DNA of 40,000 nucleotides from Glandiceps talaboti (taxonomy: Eukaryota; Hemichordata; Enteropneusta; Spengelidae), in assembly GCF_964340395.1 (NCBI RefSeq), contig NC_135560.1:22816675-22856674 (forward strand), in the 5' to 3' direction. Of the stretch, positions 21,288 to 35,093 are shown piece after piece (the first letter of the stretch is position 1; each line of letters starts with the position of its first letter). The position numbers and the translations under genes were made by a program. The notes under the pieces were generated by a model. The model had not been told where the DNA came from. It made no database searches and worked only from the letters and a program-made list of their open reading frames with translations.

Positions 21288-22260
21288 CTGCGATATTAAA
21301 GAACAATAACATGAAATAAGACCAACTACAAACCAATCTCTTGCTTCGTAGAAAATGATAATTCCTAAATTAAAACAGTAATGTGCAAATAACTCCAATC
21401 ACAACATTTAAACTCTAACAGAAGTCCGTCACACTCAGCGTTTTGAAAAGAAAAGCATGAAAATATCAAAGCAAATACTCGGACGATAAATGCACGTTGG
21501 GTTTAACGGATAAACCATTAGAACATACATTCGTCGTGGCCGAGTGGACTAAATCTGGACAATTTTAGAACTAAGTGACAATAAGACATAAACATATGCT
21601 TAATGTTGAATACATTGGTAATTACTGAACAGAAACTGAGTCGAAAGTAAAACAGGCAAATAGTCGCTTATTTAAATCTCCTCATGTGTCTATTGGAAGG
21701 GACAGAGCTACTTTATATAGCCATTAGTCAGTTATATCACGACATCCTTAATTGTGGCGATGTCTACGCAGTGGTCATTTCGTCGCAATATGTACTACAC
21801 GCACACTGCTTAATTAAACAACTTTTCAAAGTTCGTCTGCAGAGATCCCACAAAAGCGTTGAAATATTCATAACTTTAAACTTCATCTCATGGCTATTAG
21901 GCTTGAAAAGATGGACGTTTTTACGCCGACCGACTCCGTCGATAATTTGATGTAGAAATCGGTATCAGAATTATTCAACGCTAAGAATACCAATACCCAG
22001 AGCGCCGATTCAGAGCGCACGCTGAATCCGAAATGAGCTCCGGATCACTTTCATGAAGTATAAATTTGATCAAGCAATAAGGGTATGTCCATTTCACTCG
22101 TGTAATTGGTCCTGTTTCCTATCATTAATAGAATAATAATTGTAAGCATGTCGGTCCGATAAACTGTTAAAATGGCAACGAGGAGAATAAAACAAAATTC
22201 GCATCCAAGCCACGTACAACCTATACACCCATATAACTGGGAAAGCTAGATTTTCCTTAT
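21288..22260. other. SKOR 5' intron sequence, no gene seen
   Basis: Sequence upstream of the exon 2 acceptor. Apart from a tRNA-like A-box at 21532-21547, nothing stands out. Confidence 0.6.
21532..21547 (+). other. tRNA-like 5' fragment with a perfect A-box match
   Basis: gtcgtggccgagtgg resembles the 5' part of eukaryotic tRNA-Ser, and TGGCCGAGTGG fits the Pol III A-box. No B-box or closing acceptor stem follows within a tRNA length, so it is at most a decayed tRNA or tRNA-derived SINE head, or chance. Confidence 0.2.
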
Positions 22261-22507
<247 letters not shown>

Positions 22508-24022
22508 CATGCATTTCGAACATCTATTCAGACCAGAGGGACTTGAAGCTACATTTTTTTGAACATTGCCCTCTGCGTTATGTCAAGTCACTATTTTCGT
22601 GTTGATCACTTAACACCAGGGCTTATCTTTTGGATTGAATAGCGCCAAGAAATAGAAATGTCAAGTAAACGGTTCATTTCCGCGGAAACAGGGTTGTCTA
22701 AATGAAACTCACTTCAACGATCGTGTGCCATCATCATTGAGAACGCAACGATCGGCAATTGATAATGTAAACAAGTGAAAACGAGGCTTCATCAAGAGAA
22801 AGAACGGCTCTAAGTTGACTATTATCGAAAATAAACTTTGGTGAGAAAAGACAGCGAGGAATATATCTGAAGTAATACTTTCTTCCCGGAGAGTGAAACC
22901 CAGTCTATTGATATCCTAATCCACGTTCTTCCTTCCGATCCTTATACTGTTGACATGATCGCCACAGGTAAAGTCTGGTTTGAAGCCTTATACGTAGGTG
23001 AACCCTATCAACATCTTGATATATTCACAATGGAGTCTGCGACACAGCTGTAAACGATGAAGAATTAACTAACATGCCTAAATGACCGCTGAAAGCGTTT
23101 ATTTGAAGGGAATTTTATAGCCATTAGAACTCATCGCAAACACCTATTCAGGGCATCTTTTATGTCTTGTCAATATTTAAAACAGGTCGAGCCAGTCATT
23201 TTGTAAAGCCACATCGGCGGAAAACTGATCATTTTACGCTATAAATCAACCGGTATGAGAGTCATGCAGCCGTGTACTTATTCTTTTCACCCGACTGACT
23301 GCAGGCCTATTAGGGAGTGGCACTCGCTAACATATGAAACAGTTGATCCAAACCATTCTATTATACAACCATGTACACCGATTCACTGACTTCACCTTGC
23401 CTTATTGAAAATCATTACTTTCGATCGTTTTCAAGTTTATCGATCAAATACTGCCACTCTCACAGGGGTATATAGAACATTAACATGGACGCACTTGAGT
23501 TGTCAGAATCGTATGTGTGTATGAAAATGGTATTTAAAACTGGATATAATGTAAAACCTAAACTATTTAATTCGAGATTGCAGTTTGGGTTTCTCGCTAA
23601 CATCTTTATTCAGTATGACAGTAATTACGTGAAGATCCACACTACGCTAAATTTAGTATGACATCTCCTCTGAACGATAAGTATCCGTCAGCGACATCAA
23701 ATTTTAATATTCTGATAGACACGGGGCCATGATTTAACATATTCTCACAGCTAAAGGTCGAATCTGTCGCATTGAACATTTTTAACACATTACACCGCCC
23801 GAGAGGAAAGTAGTGGAATAATTTCATGTATATTTCATGGCAACGTATTTCTACTTGGTGTGAAAAAAACTCATCGTCTATCAAATTATTGGAAATCAAA
23901 ACTGTACCTTTCGCTTCTTATATTAACACGTGTTCTATTTATCGAAAACTCATTTTATTTCTAGCGTTTTGCAAAAAAACCGAACGTTGTGAGTTAGCTT
24001 TTAACTGTAATTAATTTGGACA
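22508..24022. other. No gene seen
   Basis: Unique-looking AT-rich sequence, probably SKOR intron 1 or 5' flank. Only short unsupported open frames. Confidence 0.5.
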
Positions 24023-24119
24023 GTGCAGTGCAGTGGAGTAACGCGAATCACATTGTCGGAGGGTCATGAAAAATTTAGTCAATGCGAACAAAAATATGAA
24101 TTACTCACATGGGGACCTG

Positions 24120-24292
24120 CACCCATAAATGATTATACGACCGCTAGACGAAGGGAATACACATGCAAGTTTAAAACGCATTTAGTTTTGCCGCGTACGA
24201 CTGAAAATTTCATTAAAAATGGAAAAGCATATATTTTGCGTGACATGTTATCGTGGAATGCCTTTCGAATTAAAAGTCAAACGGATAAATAA
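24120..24292 (+). mobile_element. Possible remnant of a non-LTR retrotransposon reverse-transcriptase C-terminus
   Basis: The frame reads INDYTTARRREYTCKF then THLVLPRTTENFIKNGKAYI and LSWNAFRIKS before a stop. Many LINE-type reverse transcriptase proteins end with a pattern of Tyr...Arg, then LPR..T.NF.k....Y....WN.L, and this fits loosely. No other RT motif, poly(A) tail or target-site duplication was seen, so it would be an isolated fragment. Confidence 0.3.
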
Positions 24293-25489
24293 TATATACG
24301 CTCTAAATGTGGAAAATGTAACACAACTGCATTACTAGTTGATGGATATACATATGGAATCATCGTGTTTTATCGTGTATATTTATGCAAGATCAGACTA
24401 TATCACTTATTTATGGATATTTGAAACAATGTTTAGTCTTAAGGCTATCATGTAGTTAGTTAGACAAAAAACTGAAAAGCACAGTCTGACAGGGAAAACG
24501 GTGATAACAATAGCAGATGTGTGTCTCTTGAATTTAAAGAATACACATCTTGAATTTAAAGAAGACTAAATTAATATACATGTAACACAACGGTTATCAC
24601 TGTATACGTTGGATAACAATGAACACAACTTTCGAAAGGTTTCATTGTTGGTACAACGCTGTTCTATATATGGAACTTGGAAGTCATAGAACTTGGCTTC
24701 CATAGTATTATGGTTAAGACACAATGAAAAGTATTTACGTTGTACCCGATTGCACCAAAATTTAGTAAAAACACACACCAAAAATTCAACACGAGTATTG
24801 GTTACCTAGGATAGCAAACAGACTGTGGAGATGAACGGCAAGGAGAGAGCACGAGAGAAACGTTAGTCAATTCACAAGTGAATAGAAACAGATTAATTTC
24901 AGTAAAACGCACTTCATGTAGTACAAAAGTAAGAGATTATATTGGATCAAAGAGAACGTTTAAAATAAGTTACGTCAGCAAGGGAAAACATTGTCGATGT
25001 TACGGCATACGGCGGAGAGGATTTGAATCTAATCCCGCATAGTTTGTGTACATTTCCCGGTATTCTAAATTTTAATACTAATTTGTCGACACACTACAGC
25101 CAACTTTCACAAGTCAGGAACAGGGATAGTTCGATGTACCTTTATGTGAAAATAAACAGTGAATAGTGATTTCACGAAATTGTATTTCAACCCCATTTTC
25201 TGAATTACTTGTCATAATTAGTAATTATAATATCGAGTTAGAATTCGTATATTTTGTGATGTTAGGATCGGTGATTTTTCAAAAACATTTTGTGCAAAAT
25301 TAATGAAAGAACTCTCAAGTTGTAGATGAACAATGAACATTAATCTTACAAATTAATATGCCATAATTAAATCGAACTGTACACCCGAATAATATAATAT
25401 CAAACATGCCAAAACGAAAGGAAAACACTCCCTTTGGGTTTTTTGTGTGAAAGGTGTTGAAAGCATAGGGAAATACATCCATACTTGTA
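24293..25489. other. No gene seen
   Basis: AT-rich. A small direct repeat (cttgaatttaaagaa) occurs twice near 24528-24563. Confidence 0.5.
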
Positions 25490-25521
25490 AGCTAAGCTAA
25501 GCTAAGCTAAGCTAAGCTAAG
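25490..25521. repeat. (GCTAA)n pentanucleotide repeat
   Basis: About six perfect units. Confidence 0.95.
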
Positions 25522-28500
25522 TATACGCAATATTGTGTGGATGGCAGACATACAAGATGTACACTGACAACATACGCATGGACACAGAAAACCAAAATTT
25601 GTTGTACTAGACTCTCTGGTACCTTGAAAGGATTGTTTTGAGCGAGAATGCGTACACTTTAAATGAAAGAATCGAATCAGAGAATATCGGGAGTTCGACT
25701 TCTCCAACTGCGTTCCCTCTCGTTTCGGTAGATTCCGGCGTCCTTTACTACCGAGTGATTGCGTTTGTCACACATAATAGTTTCCGAAGATATACTTATT
25801 CGGAAACTACAGTTAAAAAATACTGACATAACTTTGTTATTGGTTGTTATACGTGAGCTGTGCCATTCGGCCCGACATCCATGGGCGAAATATAAACGAA
25901 GGTAGTTATTGTCCTTAGAAATGTCCTCGCAACTGATCCTAACACAGCAGAACTGATGAGGATGAAAAACACTCAACAAATACAGTATGTAGATGGTGAA
26001 TGTGACTATATTGGTAAAACATACAATTTCTAATTTTGGGTTTGGATGACACATGGTCGACACAGTACGAGGCTGGTATGATTACACCTTCAATTGGTTA
26101 CAAACTTCAATTGGGGAATATTTTTGTAGTGTCACGAGTGGGTCATGGCATTTAAACTAAAACAATACAGTTAAGTCTGACCCACGTTAATGTTGTTGTT
26201 ATGTGTCTATTTGTGAAATATTGATAGAATGAAAATTTACGATTATTCAACTCTTAAAAGAAGAAATGTATGGTGCTAAGATATTAATGATTTAGACTAG
26301 ATAGTTCGTGACCACTTATTATGATGCATTATCGTACATAGATAAACATACAAATGTATTAAGTCTCCTGGAAATTGTCAAAACTTGTATAAATGAAGAC
26401 TGCATCATTGTACCTGTCCACAGACCTAGCGGTACTGATAATAACGTTAGTGTTTTAAGAAAAAAGTAACACCTATTCCACCTGCTATGAAGTAAATACG
26501 TTATCGGTAAACAAAATTTCATCTCTGCCGAGAAATATACCAACGCGACTCTGTCACAGTACAAAGACAGATCGAGTCTGCTAGTAATCAACGAAGTACC
26601 GGACATATCGCCCGAATCGTCGTTCCGTCGACAGACTTACCGAACGACGAATCGATTTACATGTAGACAGTCACGTCCATCAATCAACACTGCAGGCTTA
26701 CATGCTTCGAAGCAGATTGTGATCTTTCGGAAATATTTCGTGGCTTCGAAAAAGCAATGACCAGAGTTGTTTGCCACATTTCAACGTTGATAAATTTAAA
26801 AATAAAGTGGAAGCAGATTTGTACTTCATATTGTAATAAAATCTGTCAGGTATTAAATGGTCTGATACCTTGTATAACTTAACGACAGCGATAGGCAGAT
26901 TTTTTTTAACTTTAAGATTTTTTTGTCCAAATTTCGCGGAAAGAATAACAATATGAACATCTTACCCGAAGTCTGTTCCGCGGTAGCTTCTGCGATATAT
27001 GAGCTCACGTGTATGTTCAGAAAAGATCCACTTCGATTCTTAAATGATCTTGGTGTCACCAAATCACCAGTATGACTAGATTTATCCGAAGTTTTGATGA
27101 GGTACAGCCGACGACTGTCACTTGTCTTTGGTAAGTTCGCCCACTGGTGACACTTGTTACTCGTGACGCAGTAGCACTGTTAACCGAAACAAAGTCACAA
27201 TAACTATATGATAACGTGACAAAGAGCACCAGCTGATTAATTCGCTCAATGAACGATTGTCATTGGCAACAGTGACGCTTCGTTTGTTTTGTTCATTAAA
27301 GAAGACGTTCCTTGTCATCCATAGAGCTCTTATCAGTTAGTTTGGCTCAGCATTGTACACCCAGTCTGATTCCTAAATCAAATGCTTGAAATAAGTACCG
27401 AGAATGGGTTTAAATAAATAGGCCGAGCCGCCGACATATGGCGAACGCACGGTATTGTGCACCCTCTCTATTAATCCTTGTTTGAATATGCGAACGTAGT
27501 CGGCGATTTAGGGCACAAAAAACCCTGAGTAAGAAGAGGCCATTAAACACAGGCATATTATCGTTCACACATGAGACCCCCATCGTTCAATGCTGGACAC
27601 AATCTGTCACCGTTACTTCACCAAAAGTGATAGAATTTGGTATCGTTTCGAAGGAACACTCACTTAAATTACGGCAGGCAAATGATCTATGTCTAAGGTT
27701 AATGCATGTTTTTTGAAAAAAAGTCTCGTTTTATTTTTATAGTGCTCAAAACGATGGAAAAAATTGTTAATTGTTGCAAAGAGTTATAGGTGGGTCTGAC
27801 GATCCCAAATATTACTGAGAAATTCTCTATTCAGAGAACTCATTAGACAAAATACAACGCCATAATGAAATACCGAACCCCGTGGATTGATTAATATAAT
27901 AATAAAAAGAAACTTAAAAATCACAATGAGTATGAAAAAAACAGGAAGCAGAAAAAGAAAGAAGTACAATAAGGATTTACCCTTGAAGCTTCGGTAAAGT
28001 GTTAAAACACATACACGATATTTGTAGCGGACGGGGTTGCTCGTGGCGTTGTGTCCATCCAAGATCAAGACTGCGTTTGGTGGTTCCACGCAGTGTCGAC
28101 AGAGATTCAAGTCTGCAAATGGCGAATGAGTGACAGGTTGTATCGGGTTGTTCAGCCCACAAACTCAACTACCTTGCTCTACTCGGTACTTACAAGCTGA
28201 AACGTCAAATCAAACACAAACTATTATCACTCAGAACTAATACTAGGGGTAGTTTTATTTATAAGCCGTCATTTAACAGGCGCATGCGCAGGAAGAATGA
28301 ACATCGTGGGGAAAACAAGGATGAGTCCCACACTTTGTCCTCCAAGTGTTTTCTATTTTCGTATTTCTTTTTTTCGCTATTCAGTAAATTCCCTTGGGAA
28401 TTTCATTATTTTCATTTTCAAATAGCAGAATGAGATGAAAACAACACGTCAGTGTTAGCGTTATAAGGATGACCACCACCTTAGTCGATTGTTGCTATAA

Positions 28501-29380
28501 GAGTTGATTTTTCCATTTCCGTAGCGCAGGTATATATATCGTAGTACTAGATTTGGCAAAAAACAATAATCTCTTTGTGTACTTTTTATGAACAGCTTAG
28601 ATCAACGCTACATTGACAAAACAATACTGTTTTATAACAGTAGTTGTCATTTTATCGCCATAATAAAGATAATACCATTTATCTCGTCCTCACTCATTAA
28701 GATCCAAATATATAATTTTTGTCTAGTCATGGGGACGTCTTACTATTTTTACAATTTTTTTGAAGTCATTTGTTCACTACAAGCTATATACCAGGACACA
28801 CTCTCTCGGTGGCCACAATTCTAAATATCACGTGACGAAGGAAGTGCCAATCTCTTTAATTATGATAAATGACTGTGTGAACGTTATCTTCATTTTCATT
28901 TTGTAAAAGAATATTTTGATTATTTTATTTAAAAAAATTATGCATGAAAATAATAAATATATTCACATCCAGTATACGTGATCAAAATCTAAATTTGTGT
29001 ATGAAGGTTTGTTATCTTATAAACTGGTAGGCAGACTCGTGCCGAAAAACAACCCCTCTTCCATGATGTGTTCTGGTTATTTTTTGTTCTCAAAGACAAG
29101 TATTATGCTAACCCTGAATACTTGTCAAGGCTTAAGAACATAGGAACTTCGAAAACGAGTTTTCATAGTTTCTCCTTCTTAAGCCAATGCTACATGTCTT
29201 GCCACCACCTTCCAGTTGAAACTCAGTTTTAACATTTATCACAACATATTGTGGTATACACCGTTGTCGCTTTATATTATCGATGGTTAACATATTATTG
29301 CAAACATTTATTCTGATATCGACTTAGGCATACATTAATTTTAACATAAATAACCGCGAGTTTTCAAAAATACATTTTTG

Positions 29381-29381
<1 letters not shown>
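25522..29381. other. No gene seen; candidate region for the SKOR 5' untranslated exon
   Basis: No coding frame is convincing. CpG-richer patches occur near 26560-26660, 27420-27500 and 28010-28110. On the minus strand TTCG|gtaagtctg at 26641/26640 is a good donor in one of these patches and could end a 5' untranslated exon joining at 21287, but nothing confirms it. Confidence 0.25.
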
Positions 29382-29432
<51 letters not shown>

Positions 29433-29476
29433 GTCAGTCAGTCAGTCAGTCAGTCAGTCAGTCAGTCAGTCAGTCA

Positions 29477-29512
<36 letters not shown>

Positions 29513-29664
29513 ACCAGCCAGCCACTCAGCCACTCACTCACTCACTCACTCACTCACTCACTCACTCACTCACTCACTCACTCACTCACTCACTCACTCA
29601 CTCACCCACCCACCCACCCACCCACTCACTCACTTACTTAATACCTACATTAATCATTCAATCT

Positions 29665-29718
<54 letters not shown>

Positions 29719-29737
29719 TAATTAATTGATTAATTAA
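29382..29737. repeat. Stepwise compound tetranucleotide array
   Basis: Blocks succeed each other as AATC, AGTC, AGCC, ACTC, ACCC and ACTC, then after a short break AATC again and a TTAA-rich end. Neighbouring blocks usually differ by one base of the unit. Confidence 0.98.
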
Positions 29738-29738
29738 A

Positions 29739-29864
29739 GCGCACACACGCATACATGCATGCATGCATGCATACTAGTACATACATACATACATACATAC
29801 ATACATACATACATACATACATACATACACATACATACAAACATACACACATACATACATACAT

Positions 29865-29923
<59 letters not shown>

Positions 29924-30034
29924 TACATACATACATACATACATACATACATACATACATACATACATACATACATACATACATACATACATACATACAT
30001 ACATACATACATACATACATACATACATACATAC
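29739..30034. repeat. (GCAT)n/(ACAT)n/(AC)n compound microsatellite
   Basis: A few GCAT units, then ACAT, an AC block and a long ACAT block. It is the reverse complement in kind of the array at 10757-10941. Confidence 0.98.
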
Positions 30035-33000
30035 CAGGCTGGTTATAAACGATATATTTCCTTGGAATAATAAGCTTACTGTTTTATTGTTGACAAAGAT
30101 AGTTCTTTATATTAGTCTTTTAACCTTGGTTAATTGAAAGTAATTGTTAAAGTTTAGATGGCATTTACTAATCATCATTTTTTGCTACCACAAATGGTCA
30201 TCATTAACACCCGTTGTTGGTTTTGAATTTTCTTACGTCTCAAATGTTTCCGTATAGAGTTACACCTTATTACCATGACATGCTATTTGTGCGTTAGAGT
30301 TGCCTAGGGGTTCACGATTGGTTTCCGGCTAGTTTGATGACTTAACTACTCATTGTCACCTACTACATTCTCCTTACACATATTACATTAACAATAAGGT
30401 TTCATTTATCAAGTTTCACGCCACTGGCGCATCTGATGTCAGTTGAGTACACGAAAAAAACGGTCTTACCGGAATCAAATTAATTGAACCAATTGTAAAA
30501 GTTGCAAATCGAATTGCTTTCAATCACGAAATTGTAAAAAAAAAACTTCTTCCCAAAGTTCCGAAACTTCTCGTGTATGTTCCGCGTGTCTGGCATTATG
30601 AAGCAACTTGACCACCCTCCCTCCCTTCCAAGTTCCATAAATACATACTTGATTATCCGAACTAAGCCATTATGGACAGTAACTGCGGGATACATATCTC
30701 TAGATGATTGATTACAGAAAACCAGCGAAAGGAAATTAACAATTACATGTTTTTTTCCTGTTAAACATCCGCCGATTGCACCCTTGTTTCGTAGTCAAAT
30801 CCACATTGTATGTGTACTGCGGTGGTTGTTGGAGTTCAACTTCTAATAAATTTCTCATTCTAGCATCGCTTTAAAAATAACGAAAGTCTGTATGCAGACC
30901 CAGTTCATATTAAGAATTGATGTTTCATTTAATCCACTGCTAACATTAACAAAAGAAAAACTACATCATCTATGACAAGGGATCTTGTAGTATTATCGTG
31001 TGCTCATCATTTGTCGGATGCGGCAACTGACAAATAAAGAAAACAGCTTCCGTGAAATGTTGTTCATACCGTCTGATCTTCCGACTGTTACGCGAACTTG
31101 TCGTTTTGATGTCTTCGGCAAGTCTCTGAAATATCAAGATGTTTTACATTCATGGCAATTGGAATCACTAAAGTAGAAAAGATCTTCGCCATATGCCAAT
31201 GTCATCATCCAATCCGCTTTCACAATAAGTAACTACGAAAGTAGTTAACACCTCTTTATGTCTTGCCATCTTTTCAATGTGCTAATTACGGCCGACCAGT
31301 GCAGTGTTTCTGAAGGCCCTTTTGTATCGACAGCTTCATTTGTCAGCTCAAAGTCAGACAACACAATAGTATATCCGTTCCTAATTGCGCTTGAGATGAC
31401 TTATTTTAAGACGACATTGATTTCTATTATTGAAATGTTTGTTTCTCTGGCTTACATAAATGTTGAAGCAAATCTAAGGTGCTCACAGAAGCCCAATTAT
31501 TATGTAGCCTTAATCTTGCTTGCATCGAGGAAATGTTAAACGGAACTTCCAGATGTGTTATCATCTCCAGTTCAATAGGCTCATCATAGAAGCATTAAGG
31601 AGGTATTTTACGATTTTACAAGTCACCTTCCTACGAAGAGTATTAACAAGTGGTTGGAATTTGGTGAATTATATATAAATTGTTCTTTGTACCTCTAATT
31701 AAGGCTGTCCGTACTGCTGTATAATTAGATATTAACGCGGTACATTGGAGGTCCTTTATGACCCGACATCAACACAAAAATCAGAAGTCAAAATCTTCAT
31801 GTAAGTAATTAGATGTATCGAGTTTTACAAATGCATACAAAAATCACAGTACGTTTGCCTTCTTTTAAAAAAAAGTTAGTTTAAGTTTACACGCGTGTAG
31901 TGTCTATGGTTTGCAGGGAACCAATTTGAAAATAACCATACGAACTTTTGTATTATGATAACATGATTTATTTCGTGTTTATACTACATGTATTAAGCAT
32001 AATTGCAGGAAGTATCCTCGGTTATATTTCGATCATTCAGCAAAAGTTTTCGTAAATAAGACCATATTTAAGCGTACCGTGTTTCCCCTTTAGTTTAGTC
32101 GGTAGGATGTCGTTAGAAACGGCAGCTGCTAAACGCCGCCGTTCTTGTTAACATGTCGCTATTTACTCTTAATAATTGGACAAAAGCTAGCGGGAAAATG
32201 TACACGCATGTTACCGGTTATTAAATGAAAATGCCGGGCCCCATCTGCTCTACAGAGTTAATTTGATCACTTCAGCATCTTTTCTTTGTGTAAACACGGT
32301 ACAAGGCCTGTCATTGGTATTTAGGAAAAGGACGGTCTTCATGTAAAATCCATTGTTAGATGGCAAATGATCCCTTCAGCAAAACCTTAATTTTACTTGC
32401 ATATTAATCCCGTCTATTCACTGTAATTCAAATATACGCGGGGTTCTTTTGTTTATGACTGCAATCATAAACGGAAAGGGGGTTATCAAAGACCAACGCA
32501 CATTGTTTTTCTTCCTATTCTGCTCCCCTGTAGACGGAGAGAAACGAATCATTGCTTTATGAATGACGTCCGTAGCCATAATTATGCTGTTTGTCAACGT
32601 TGTATTGATTGTAAGGTGTAAGTATACTGTCCCTTGACAATCTCTCCATTTAAGTCCAGTTACACGTCAGTCTCATATCTCATATTCAAGCAGTATTTCC
32701 TAATACGAAGTCAAAATCTATCATCATTTATAAAATGTGTAAATGGTACAATGGTACAATTATAAAAAGGTAAAGATTCTTAGAGTATGGTAAAATATCT
32801 GCATAAGCTTAAATATATCTTTACGGTTCACTTTCCTTGCCATCAGTAAGATACGTCATAGGACACTATCCTACCTTATGGCCAATGGTCGAAACTGAAT
32901 ACTAGTCAATACCTATCCTATGTAACCATAGATATAATGTACGAACACGAACATCATTTTACATCTAAAATTGTAGGTAACTCAAAGGAAATATCTTTTA

Positions 33001-33834
33001 ATAAACCAGCAAATCATATGATTACAATGCGATGATGTTGAAAGCCGACGTAACGATAGATATAAACACTGCTATACATAATGCGAACTACCTAGATGCA
33101 AGGACAGATGAGCTTTATTTTCTTACACGCAATTCTCAAGTCAACATTGGAATCTTGGCAAGTGTGATAACGTGGAAACTCCTACGGCTACAGCTTTTTA
33201 TGTAAACGAAATTACAGAACAAAAGAGACGGTCCTCGAAAGATTCAATACCGTAGTTGCACAACGACACTTATCTATGCTGAGTCGAACGCACAGAAAGA
33301 ATTACTTACTTATTTTGATAAGAGCCGCTATCTACAGCAGTGTTATAATCTGAGCGCGATATTCGTCTTAAATGTCGTTGAATATTTATCTTGAATTTAG
33401 ACATTATGATATGAAAATGTCCTGGGAGTTAAAGTCAAAAGAAAAAAAAGTCGCCATAAATTGGAATGGTATGATAAGACCGAACCGCCTGCAGTGAAAA
33501 ACAAGTTGAATGCATTAACACCTACCTAGCACGTCTAGAAATAAGTGAAAACTAATTTGTGATGGGTACGATATCTTGTCAGCTACCGTTTTATCTCAGA
33601 ATAAACTAGTAACGATTACAGCGTGGAGTATGGAGTGTATGATCGATTGTGCAAGACTGTCTAAAGTGATAGTCAGCATGCACGTATTCAATTTTTATTA
33701 AAAGTCGCACTTTCGGTACCTACTGGCTTTGCAACTTAGTGCTATAGATTGCCAAGACAGAGCCTCAGTCAGAGTACTATAATCAACCATTGGCACTATA
33801 ATGTCTGGCAGTAGAAACCATCTTAATAATAATG
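30035..33834. other. No gene seen; unique sequence with a possible motif cluster
   Basis: Largest repeat-poor stretch upstream of SKOR. Open frames are short and unlike known families. At 32395-32590 several transcription-factor-like sites lie close together, listed separately. Confidence 0.45.
32397..32586. promoter_or_regulatory. Cluster of developmental transcription-factor-like motifs
   Basis: TTGCATAT (POU-like, 32397-32404) abuts TAATCC (K50 homeodomain type, 32405-32410). ATCAAAG (TCF/LEF type) is at 32485-32491, TGACGTC (CRE-like) at 32564-32570 and the palindrome CATAATTATG at 32577-32586. Such short sites are common in AT-rich DNA, so this is a candidate only. Confidence 0.2.
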
Positions 33835-34410
33835 GAGTGAGTGAGTGAGTCAGGGAGTCAGTCAGTCAGTCAGTCAGTCAGTCAGTCAGTCAGTCAGTCA
33901 GTCAACCAGTAAGTTAGTTAGTCATTTGTCAGTTACTCAATCTGTCGATCGCGGTCAGTCAGCAGTCACAAAGTAATTCATTCATTCATTCATTCATTCA
34001 TTCATTCATTCATTCATTCATTCATTCATTCATTCATTCATTCATTCATTCATTCATTCATTCATTTATCCATCCATCCATCCATCCATCCATCCATCCA
34101 TCCATCCATCCATTCATTGATTGATTGATTCATTCATTCATTCATTCATTCATTCATTCATTCATTTCTTCATTCATTCATCTATCCGTCCTCCATCCAT
34201 CCAGTCAGTCAGTCAGTCAGTCAGTCAGTCAGTCAGTCAGTCAGTCAGTCAGGCAAGTAGTTAGTTTAAAAGTTAGTTAGTTAGTGAGTGAGTGAGTGAG
34301 TGAGTGAGTGAGTGAGTGAGTGAGTGAGTGAGTGAGTGAGTGAGTGAGTGAGTGAGTGGGTCAGGGAGTCAGTCAGTCAGTCAGTCAGTCATTTAGTCAG
34401 TCATTTAGTA

Positions 34411-34442
<32 letters not shown>

Positions 34443-34546
34443 ATTTAGTCAGTCAGTCAGTCATTTAGTAAGTAAGTCAGTAGGTCAGTCAGTCAGTCAG
34501 TCAGTCAGTCAGTCAGTCAGTCAGTCAGTCATTTAGTAAGTCAGTA

Positions 34547-34578
<32 letters not shown>

Positions 34579-34602
34579 AGTCAGTCGGCCAGCTAGCCAT
34601 TC
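33835..34602. repeat. Large compound tetranucleotide array (about 770 bp)
   Basis: Blocks of GAGT, AGTC, ATTC, CATC, GATT, ATTC, CATC, AGTC, GAGT and AGTC with ATTT/AGTA variants, separated by short unique pieces. The longest simple-repeat region in the window. Confidence 0.98.
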
Positions 34603-34934
34603 AGTTAACCATACAATTGAAGCATACCAAATATAGATCATATAGGTAGAAGTATGAAGTGCTATTGAATAATGCATATTGTGAGATCATAAATAGCGAA
34701 ATGATGAAATGAAAAAATCAAATCTATGTATGGGTAAACGATTAATTGACTATAGTTTAATGAATCCATAAAACTCAAAGAACGATATAATTTATTTTAA
34801 TATCCAAACTAAAATATAAATAAATAATCACAAGGAGTAAATGAACAAAGTTTACAGCAAACCAGAAATTAATACACGGGTCGTTTTGATATAAATATGA
34901 AGACATTGAAACATAGCAGACAATTGAAATAAAA
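34603..34934. other. No gene seen
   Basis: AT-rich spacer between two tetranucleotide arrays. Confidence 0.5.
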
Positions 34935-35062
34935 ATGAATGAATGAATGAATGAATGAATGAATGAATGAATGAATGAATGAATGAATGAATGAATGAAT
35001 GAATGAATGAATGAATGAATGAATGAATGAATGAATGAATGAATGAACAAATAAATAAATAA
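34935..35062. repeat. (TGAA)n microsatellite ending in AAAT units
   Basis: About 28 near-perfect units, then three aaat units. A C run of 12 follows near 35082-35093. Confidence 0.98.
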
Positions 35063-35093
35063 GTATCGGAAGCGGAGTGCACCCCCCCCCCCC

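Noticed and set aside
21277-21336. Longer SKOR start including a hydrophobic leader (MVCSWSYFMLL...)
   Set aside because: A clear 3' splice acceptor at 21288 places this in the intron. A signal-like leader would also be odd for a nuclear corepressor.
21532-21600. Complete tRNA-Ser gene
   Set aside because: Only the 5' fifth resembles a tRNA. There is no anticodon arm, B-box or acceptor-stem closure.
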